From: Chloroflexota bacterium
GTDB lineage: Bacteria > Chloroflexota > UBA6077 > FW602-bin22 > JACPQP01
NCBI GenBank assembly: GCA_016190465.1
Contig: JACPQP010000310.1
Span: 1-10,403, forward strand
Direction: 5' to 3'
DNA: 10,403 nt
Shown here: piece by piece, positions 5,755 to 10,403 of the stretch
Position numbering within the stretch: position 1 is the first letter of the stretch
How the letters are laid out: each line of letters opens with the position of its first letter
The notes under the pieces: generated by a model
Databases searched by the model: none
Told to the model about the DNA's origin: nothing
Seen by the model: only the letters and a program-made list of their open reading frames with translations
Position numbers and translations under genes: made by a program

Positions 5755-6570
5755 GTGGATCAGCAGCGAGATGGGCATGCGCCGGGACCGGTCGAGCTTT
5801 ACTCCATCGGCACCGAGCTCGTCATGGGGCGTATCTACGATACCAACTCGTTCTGGATCGCCGAGCAACTGGCGAAGATTGGGGTCTATCCTCGGCGGAT
5901 CACCTGCTTACCGGACGATCCGGCCGAGATTCACGCCGCCTTTGCCGACGCTCGCCAGCGAGGAACCGGTGTCGTCATCACCACCGGCGGACTCGGACCG
6001 ACGCCCGACGATCTCACCGTCGAGTGCGTTGCCCGCGTTGTCGCGGCGGAGGTCGTGGTCGATCAGGCGACGATCGCCAGCTTCATGCGGCGCCGCAACC
6101 TGACCGATCCGAGTCAGGTGAGCCCGGGCCTCCGGAAGATGGCCACGGTCCCGGCGGGCGCGCTCATCTACCAGAACCCGGCTGGGTGGGCGCCGCTGAT
6201 CGCCGTGGCAGCCGAGCCGACCCGCTTCTTCCTGATGCCCGGGCCTCCACGGGAGATGCAGGCCATCTACCAGCACCACCTGGCTGGCATCCTCGGGGGC
6301 ATCTTCCGGACGACGACGAGCGCGTGCCGCGTCGTCGTCGACATGTTCGAGTCAGAGGTATCGCCGCTGTTGCAGGAGGTCATGGCGCAACATCCGAAGA
6401 CCTATCTCAAGGCCTACGTCGCGCTGCGGAACGACGATGGCATGCCCGTCGACGTCGTCGCCCACGGCGATGACCAACCCACCGCCGATGCTCGTCTCCA
6501 GGCAGCCATCCAGTTCTTCCGCGACCTAGCGGTGGCGAAGAATCGCACCGTGCGAAGCCTCGAAACGTGA
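5755..6570 (+). CDS. Stand-alone CinA N-terminal (MoCF/MPT-binding fold) protein
   Basis: The product is a 271-residue COG1058-type protein. The molybdopterin-binding-like fold is marked by YSIGTELVMGRIYDTNS (16-32), TGGLGPTPDD (77-86) and MPGPPREM (161-168), with an intermediate QNPAGWAP segment (140-147). In studied relatives this domain hydrolyses ADP-ribose or related pyrophosphates in NAD by-product clearance. It is not a molybdenum-cofactor enzyme as such. The C-terminal NMN deamidase (PncC) domain of full CinA is missing. The protein ends soon after the alpha/beta extension, so this is the short form. The start is GTG at 5755 with AGAGGAG five to six bases upstream. A TTG at 5737 is in frame but lacks a good site. 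A sigma70-like promoter and a hairpin-containing leader precede it. It converges with the lactonase gene, with only 11 bp between them. Confidence 0.88.
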   Translation: MDQQRDGHAPGPVELYSIGTELVMGRIYDTNSFWIAEQLAKIGVYPRRITCLPDDPAEIHAAFADARQRGTGVVITTGGLGPTPDDLTVECVARVVAAEVVVDQATIASFMRRRNLTDPSQVSPGLRKMATVPAGALIYQNPAGWAPLIAVAAEPTRFFLMPGPPREMQAIYQHHLAGILGGIFRTTTSACRVVVDMFESEVSPLLQEVMAQHPKTYLKAYVALRNDDGMPVDVVAHGDDQPTADARLQAAIQFFRDLAVAKNRTVRSLET

Positions 6571-6581
6571 CCTTCTCCCCA

Positions 6582-7460
6582 TCACCAGCTTCGCCCCCGG
6601 CCGCGGCGGCTCGTCCGGGCGCAGTAGAGCGCCCCGTCGTAGGCGGTGACGTAGAGCGTGCGCAGGTCAGCGTCGCCAAACGCACAGTTGGTCGGGTTCG
6701 ACGGCACCGGGTGCTCCTCCAGGACCGCGCCACCGGGCGCGAAGACGGCGATGCGCGGCCCGGGCCCGCTCTGGGCCCAGCCACACGACGCGACGATCGC
6801 GCTGTCGGCATCGACGCGCATACCGTCGATGCCCCGGTGCGGCCCAAAATCGTACAGCACCGCCGGTTGGCCCAGCGTCGCGTCGGGGTGGACCGGGTAG
6901 GCGCGAAGCTGGCGCGGGCCCTCCGGCGCGGGCGGCGACTCGGCCACGTAGAGAGTCCGGCCGTCCGGCGAGAACGCCAGCCCGTTCGGTCGAGTCGTGT
7001 CGAAGGTGACTCGCGTGATCGTCCAGGCGCCATCCGGTTGAGGATCGAGACGGAAGATCGACTCGTGCCCGAGCTCCAGGCCGGTGCGATCGCCATAGCG
7101 TGGGTCGGTGAACCACACGCGCCCCTGATCGTCGACGACGATGTCGTTGGGGCTGTTCAGCCGCTTCCCCTGATAGGAGTCAGCCAGCACCGTCTCGCTC
7201 CCGTCGCGCTCATAGCGGACGACGCGCCGGCCGCCTCCCTGCGCCGCGTACAGGCGCCCCTCGCGGTCGAGCGTCAGCCCGTTCGCTTTCTGTGTGCCGG
7301 TGCGAAACACGGTGCACCCGCCGGTGACCGGCGTGTAGCACATGATCCGGCTGTTCGGGATATCGGCGAACAGCACGGCTTCGCCATCCCAGACCGGGCC
7401 CTCCGTGAAGGCGAAGGGGCCGGCCACCCGTTCAAAGCTCCAGGTCGCCTGTGGGGACAT
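6582..7460 (-). CDS. SMP-30/gluconolactonase-family lactonase
   Basis: The 292-residue six-bladed beta-propeller protein is probably cytoplasmic, with no signal peptide. The metal-site residues of the SMP-30/gluconolactonase/LRE family are recognisable: E20 in FTEGPVW, N105 in LNSPNDIVVD, N159 in TRPNGLAFSPDG and D212 in GIDGMRVD. Blade-type repeats such as DREGRLYAAQ, DDQGRVWFTDPRYG and SPDGRTLYVAES run through the protein. Family members open sugar-acid lactones such as gluconolactone, or other lactones or phosphotriesters, using Ca or another divalent ion. The ATG has GGGAGG about eight bases upstream. The kinase gene lies 131 bp upstream on the same strand, and a 14-bp tandem repeat in that gap may control this gene. 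The TIM-barrel genes nearby hint at sugar-acid catabolism, but the substrate is unknown. Confidence 0.9.
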   Translation of the reverse strand: MSPQATWSFERVAGPFAFTEGPVWDGEAVLFADIPNSRIMCYTPVTGGCTVFRTGTQKANGLTLDREGRLYAAQGGGRRVVRYERDGSETVLADSYQGKRLNSPNDIVVDDQGRVWFTDPRYGDRTGLELGHESIFRLDPQPDGAWTITRVTFDTTRPNGLAFSPDGRTLYVAESPPAPEGPRQLRAYPVHPDATLGQPAVLYDFGPHRGIDGMRVDADSAIVASCGWAQSGPGPRIAVFAPGGAVLEEHPVPSNPTNCAFGDADLRTLYVTAYDGALYCARTSRRGRGRSW

Positions 7461-7537
7461 CCTGCTTTCCTCCCGTTCATCGCTATTCGCTCTCAGCCGT
7501 CCGCTTCTCCACCTGGCGATCAGACCAAGCCGACATT

Positions 7538-7569
7538 CCTCTGTTACGCTACCTCTGTTACGCTACCTC
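7538..7569. repeat. Perfect 14-bp tandem repeat upstream of the lactonase gene
   Basis: CCTCTGTTACGCTA occurs at 7538-7551 and again at 7552-7565, followed by a partial CCTC. On the minus strand the unit holds GTAGCGTAAC, a partial palindrome with a central CG like many LacI- and GntR-type half-sites. It lies 78-109 bp before the lactonase ATG, a plausible operator position. A recent slippage duplication is the other explanation. Confidence 0.6.
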
Positions 7570-7591
7570 GCTTGCCGAGTCCACAAGATCG

Positions 7592-8419
7592 CTACTTACG
7601 CGCGATCGCCTCCGCGAGCTGCTGGCTGACCCACTTGGCCGAATCGGCTCGCTCCAGCGGCGAGGGGTGCAGGAGCTCGGCGAGCAAGGGACGAAAGGGC
7701 GGAGGAACGTCGTTGCTCACCGCGACTGCCTGGCCGGGTCCTGCTCCATCCCCGTTGACGATCCGGTCGTGCCCGGTCAGCAGCTCGCCAAGGATCACCC
7801 CAAACGAGTAGAAGTCCGCGGCCGTGCCGTGGATCGCCCCCAGGAGCAGCTCCGGCGCCGTGTAGGGAGTCGTGCTGAGGACCGGTGAGGCCCGTGTGCT
7901 GCGGCCCAACTGCCAGGCGATGCCGAAGTCGGTGAGCTTCACCGCCTCCAGTTTCCCATTGGCGGCGTGGTGGAGGAGCACGTTCTCCGGCCGCAGATCG
8001 CAGTGAACGATCCCGCAGTCGTGCAGGTAGTCCAGCGCGAGGAGGATCTGACCGCAGATGAAGTAGAGCAGGGTGAGGGTCGAACGGTTGCCGTAGCGGA
8101 TCAGGTAGTTTCGCAGATTGCCACCGTTGACGTACTCGAGAACCAGGTACCAGGGATAGTTCCCGAGCCCACCGGCGATCCCCCTGACCACGTTGGGATG
8201 GTCGAGCTGCAAGCACAGCTCCGTCTCGTCGTGAAAACGCTCCAGGTCCGCCGCGTGGACCGACCGCAGAACCTTGGCGACAACTGTCTGGCCGTTAGAT
8301 AGGTCGGTGGCTCGGTAGACCGACCCGGAACCGCCCGCGTTCAGCAGCTCATCGAGGCGGAAGCGTCCACCAAGCAGTGTGCCCACCAGTCGGCGGGAAG
8401 TCGATCGCGCCACAACCAT
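7592..8419 (-). CDS. Hanks-type Ser/Thr protein kinase, soluble, HCD variant
   Basis: The 275-residue product is a bare kinase domain without a membrane segment, PASTA repeats or a sensor domain, so it is probably cytosolic. Visible elements are the Gly-rich loop AGGSGSVYRA (28-37), the ATP-binding lysine K49 in VVAKVL, helix-C E65 and HPNVV (74-78). They continue with the catalytic loop HCDLRPEN (139-146), the DFG motif (164-166), APE (188-190) and the helix-F segment ADFYSFGVILGELLTG. Asp141, Asn146 and Asp164 are kept, so activity is expected. The loop is HCD rather than HRD, making it a non-RD kinase that may not need activation-loop phosphorylation. The usual Lys two positions after Asp141 is Arg. 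The ATG has GGGAG close upstream. It is on the same strand as the lactonase and divergent from the isomerase pair. The target is unknown. Confidence 0.93.
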   Translation of the reverse strand: MVVARSTSRRLVGTLLGGRFRLDELLNAGGSGSVYRATDLSNGQTVVAKVLRSVHAADLERFHDETELCLQLDHPNVVRGIAGGLGNYPWYLVLEYVNGGNLRNYLIRYGNRSTLTLLYFICGQILLALDYLHDCGIVHCDLRPENVLLHHAANGKLEAVKLTDFGIAWQLGRSTRASPVLSTTPYTAPELLLGAIHGTAADFYSFGVILGELLTGHDRIVNGDGAGPGQAVAVSNDVPPPFRPLLAELLHPSPLERADSAKWVSQQLAEAIARK

Positions 8420-8491
8420 CTCTCTCCCAGTGAAACGAGGCGCGCCCAGCCCCCGGGCAGTTCAGCCACGGAGTTGTGGGATGCATCACCA

Positions 8492-8520
8492 AGCATAGCC
8501 CGCCAACAGTCGCGGCACAA
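8492..8520 (-). promoter_or_regulatory. Possible sigma70 promoter for the kinase gene
   Basis: On the minus strand, TTGTGC (8520-8515) and TATGCT (8497-8492) are separated by 17 bases. The -10 matches TATAAT at four positions and the -35 is weak. The start point would lie about 65 bp before the kinase ATG. Confidence 0.3.
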
Positions 8521-8538
8521 GGCCCTTCGGTGGCCAAT

Positions 8539-8567
8539 TTGCGATTTTTCGGCGCTCTCATTGTAAT
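8539..8567 (+). promoter_or_regulatory. Sigma70-like promoter for the isomerase pair
   Basis: TTGCGA (8539-8544) and TGTAAT (8562-8567) are separated by exactly 17 bases in a locally AT-rich patch of an otherwise GC-rich gap. Transcription would begin near 8574, giving a leader of about 135 bases before the ATG at 8709. It is divergent from the possible kinase promoter 19 bp away. The 289-bp gap shows no gene. Confidence 0.5.
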
Positions 8568-8708
8568 CCAAATCCTCGGGTTGGCAAGTGCGGCGGCGGC
8601 CGGTCGAGCCGGTTCCCATTGCCGCTCCACCGCCAGCGTGGTATCCTTGGCGTCGCCCGAGAGGGCGATGCATTTCGGTCACAACTGACAGAAGGTGAGG
8701 GAGGTCCG

Positions 8709-9569
8709 ATGCGTTGCGGCGTCGTCGGTCTCATGCCCCCGCATCCACGTGACGTTACCCCGGAGACCACCGCGCGCCTGCGCCGCCACGGCTTTACCGG
8801 CGTCTCGGTCGTGGTTGGCGATCCGCTGGCGGTCAGCCAGGAGGAGGTCGAGCGGGCCGGCGCGACCCTGCGAGATGGTGGCATCCAGGTCGCCCAGGCC
8901 AACGCCCGCTACGAGGTGCTCGTCCATCCTGACGATGAGCGCCGCCAGCGGGGCGTTCGCGCGCTTCAGCAGGCCTGCCGGGTTGGTCGGTGGCTCCAGG
9001 CGGGCAACGTCTACGTCCGACCGGGCAGCCTCAACCCCGCTGGCCCGTGGACGCCCCATCCGGAGAACACCCATCTGCGCACGCTCGAGCGGCTCGCGCG
9101 CAGCCTGCGTGAGGTCTGCGTCGTCGCGGAGGACGAAGGGGTCGTCCTGGCCATCGAGGGTGGCGCCGTGTCGCCGCTCGATACGCCGGAGCGCGTTCGC
9201 GACATCATCGAGGCAGTCGGCTCGCCGGCGCTGCGCTTCAACGTCGACCCCGTCAACTTCGTCCGGGGGCTGGACGACGTCTTCAATACCACGTCGCTGG
9301 TCCACCGGCTGTTCGACCTCTGTGGCCGCTACACGGTGTGCGCCCACGCGAAAGACATGCGCCCCGAGAACACGCTGCCCATCCGGATCGCCGAGTGTGT
9401 CATCGGCGAGGGGCTGATGGACCAGGTGACGTTCCTACGCCGCTTCCAGGAGTGCTGCCCGGACGGGTACGTCCTCATCGAGCATCTGCCCGACGCGAAG
9501 ATCCCCGCGGCCAGGGCGGCGCTCGATCAGGCAGTCGCCGCGGCCGGGCTGCGCTGGGATGGGGGATAG
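8709..9569 (+). CDS. Sugar phosphate isomerase/epimerase-like TIM barrel (first of pair)
   Basis: The 286-residue product belongs to the xylose-isomerase-like TIM-barrel (AP_endonuc_2) group. Residues fitting the divalent-metal set are E150 in VLAIEGG, D180 in FNVDPVN, H213 in CAHAKDM and E258 in VLIEHL, one per late beta-strand as the family requires. N- and C-termini are soluble and there is no signal peptide. Relatives interconvert keto- and aldo-sugars or epimerise them, for example in inositol or hydroxypyruvate pathways. No feature here names the substrate. The start is ATG at 8709 with GGGAGG four to five bases upstream; an in-frame extension further upstream lacks such a site. The next gene begins 8 bp after the stop, its ribosome site overlapping this stop codon, so the two are translationally coupled and in one operon. 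Confidence 0.88.
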   Translation: MRCGVVGLMPPHPRDVTPETTARLRRHGFTGVSVVVGDPLAVSQEEVERAGATLRDGGIQVAQANARYEVLVHPDDERRQRGVRALQQACRVGRWLQAGNVYVRPGSLNPAGPWTPHPENTHLRTLERLARSLREVCVVAEDEGVVLAIEGGAVSPLDTPERVRDIIEAVGSPALRFNVDPVNFVRGLDDVFNTTSLVHRLFDLCGRYTVCAHAKDMRPENTLPIRIAECVIGEGLMDQVTFLRRFQECCPDGYVLIEHLPDAKIPAARAALDQAVAAAGLRWDGG

Positions 9570-9577
9570 GAGTCACG

Positions 9578-10403
9578 ATGCTCGATCCAAAAGACAACAT
9601 CATTGCCGCCAGCCCCAACTGTTTCCTGGAGTTCAGCCCGTGGGTCGCCTACCACCACTTCCCACAGGTGGGCATCCACCACGTCGAAATACCGGCCCAG
9701 CGGAATGCGGGCGCCTTCGTGCCGGAGATCATGGACGACGCCGACGTCCAGCAGTTGAAGGACCGCCTGGCGGGCCTCGGCGTCACCCCGGTGAGCGTCG
9801 GCGCCTACTGTGACCTGCTGCACCCGCGCCAGGTCGACCTGCTCCGCCGACGCATCGACTTCGCCCAGCAGTTGGGCGCACAGAACGTCGTCAGCGACGC
9901 CACCCGTCGGCTCGAGGTGGACGCCGACCAGTGGCGCAAGCTGGGGAACACGCTCCGCCACGTCGGCGACTACGCCGCCGATCGTGGGGTGCGCATCGCC
10001 CTCGAGACCCACGGCGGCCTCACTCGGAACGGGGCGCTCGCCCGGAAGCTCCTGGACGCCGTCGACCATCCGGCCATCGGCATCAACTACGACACCGGCA
10101 ACATCTACTACTACAACGACGACCTCGATCCGGCCGAGGACGTCCGGCAGGTCGCCGAGCGCGTGGTCCAGGTGCACCTGAAAGACACGGTCGGCGGCAA
10201 GGGGGAGTGGATGTTCTGCGCCCTGGGTGATGGACGGGTCAACTTCCCGGCCATCATCGCGGAGTTGCAGTCGGTGGGCTTCCACGGCCCCTACAGCCTG
10301 GAGCTGGAGGGCCAGCGCGGGCAGGACCTCAACCGGGAGGGACACCTGGGGGTGATCCGGAAGTCGCTGGAGTATCTGCGCCGGATCGGGCTGATGGGCG
10401 GCG
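9578..10403 (+). CDS. Sugar phosphate isomerase/epimerase-like TIM barrel (second of pair, cut by window edge)
   Basis: The reading frame is open from the ATG at 9578 to the last base, giving 275 residues without a stop, so the C-terminus lies outside. The site TAGGAG, which includes the stop of the previous gene, stands five bases before the ATG. It is a second member of the xylose-isomerase-like TIM-barrel family. E143 in ALETHGG, D172 in NYDTGN, H200 in VHLKD and E242 in SLELEG are the expected metal ligands, and the ending LGDGRVNF then GPYSLELEG is typical of the family. It is close to full length already, so only a short tail is probably missing. The two paralogues differ widely outside the metal site, suggesting separate steps or a heteromeric enzyme of one pathway. 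Confidence 0.9.
   Translation, partial: MLDPKDNIIAASPNCFLEFSPWVAYHHFPQVGIHHVEIPAQRNAGAFVPEIMDDADVQQLKDRLAGLGVTPVSVGAYCDLLHPRQVDLLRRRIDFAQQLGAQNVVSDATRRLEVDADQWRKLGNTLRHVGDYAADRGVRIALETHGGLTRNGALARKLLDAVDHPAIGINYDTGNIYYYNDDLDPAEDVRQVAERVVQVHLKDTVGGKGEWMFCALGDGRVNFPAIIAELQSVGFHGPYSLELEGQRGQDLNREGHLGVIRKSLEYLRRIGLMGG

Noticed and set aside
9527..10345. Minus-strand open frame of 272 codons opposite the second TIM-barrel gene
   Set aside because: The plus-strand frame has all four metal ligands and a coupled ribosome site. The minus frame is valine/aspartate-rich antisense with no motif.

Overview
The window is high-GC bacterial DNA with dense genes on both strands, many GTG starts and clear Shine-Dalgarno sites. 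The combination of flagellar rod/MS-ring genes, a tandem DUF2171 protein, a tiny lmo0937-type membrane protein, a soluble Hanks-type kinase and paired sugar-phosphate-isomerase-like TIM barrels suggests a Chloroflexota (Thermomicrobia/Sphaerobacter-like) genome. That assignment is an inference from gene style, not a proven placement.

Region 1 (19-4356, minus strand) is a flagellar locus. In transcription order it holds a sigma28-type promoter, a small FlgN/FliT-like export chaperone, a secreted-looking clan GH-A glycoside hydrolase with a disordered N-terminal half, the rod protein FlgC and the MS-ring protein FliF. FliF is complete and ends 18 bp inside the left edge, so fliG is probably next, outside the window. 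The usual neighbours flgB (before flgC) and fliE (between flgC and fliF) are absent here. The hydrolase sits where flgB would be expected. The same short palindrome (GGGGA-T/TT-CCCC on the minus strand) lies in front of both the hydrolase and flgC.

Region 2 (about 4357-5754) is a small module of two minus-strand genes: a 53-residue membrane protein followed by a double-DUF2171 protein. It is flanked on both sides by related palindromic intergenic elements with identical ends (ACCTCACCCC...GGGGTGAGGT). A good plus-strand sigma70-like promoter precedes the right-hand element and reads toward the next gene.

Region 3 (5755-8419) holds a stand-alone CinA N-terminal (MoCF-fold) protein on the plus strand. 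Convergent to it is an SMP-30/gluconolactonase-type enzyme. Upstream of that, on the same minus strand, is a soluble Ser/Thr kinase with an HCD instead of HRD catalytic motif. A perfect 14-bp tandem repeat lies between the kinase and the lactonase.

Region 4 (8420-10403) has a divergent promoter region followed by two closely spaced plus-strand TIM-barrel genes of the sugar phosphate isomerase/epimerase family. The second runs off the right edge. Together with the lactonase they suggest sugar or sugar-acid catabolism, but no substrate can be read from the sequence.

The strongest candidate for something new is the flagellar-locus GH-A hydrolase with its disordered N-terminus, its slippage-prone 8-bp repeat and its palindrome-marked upstream region.
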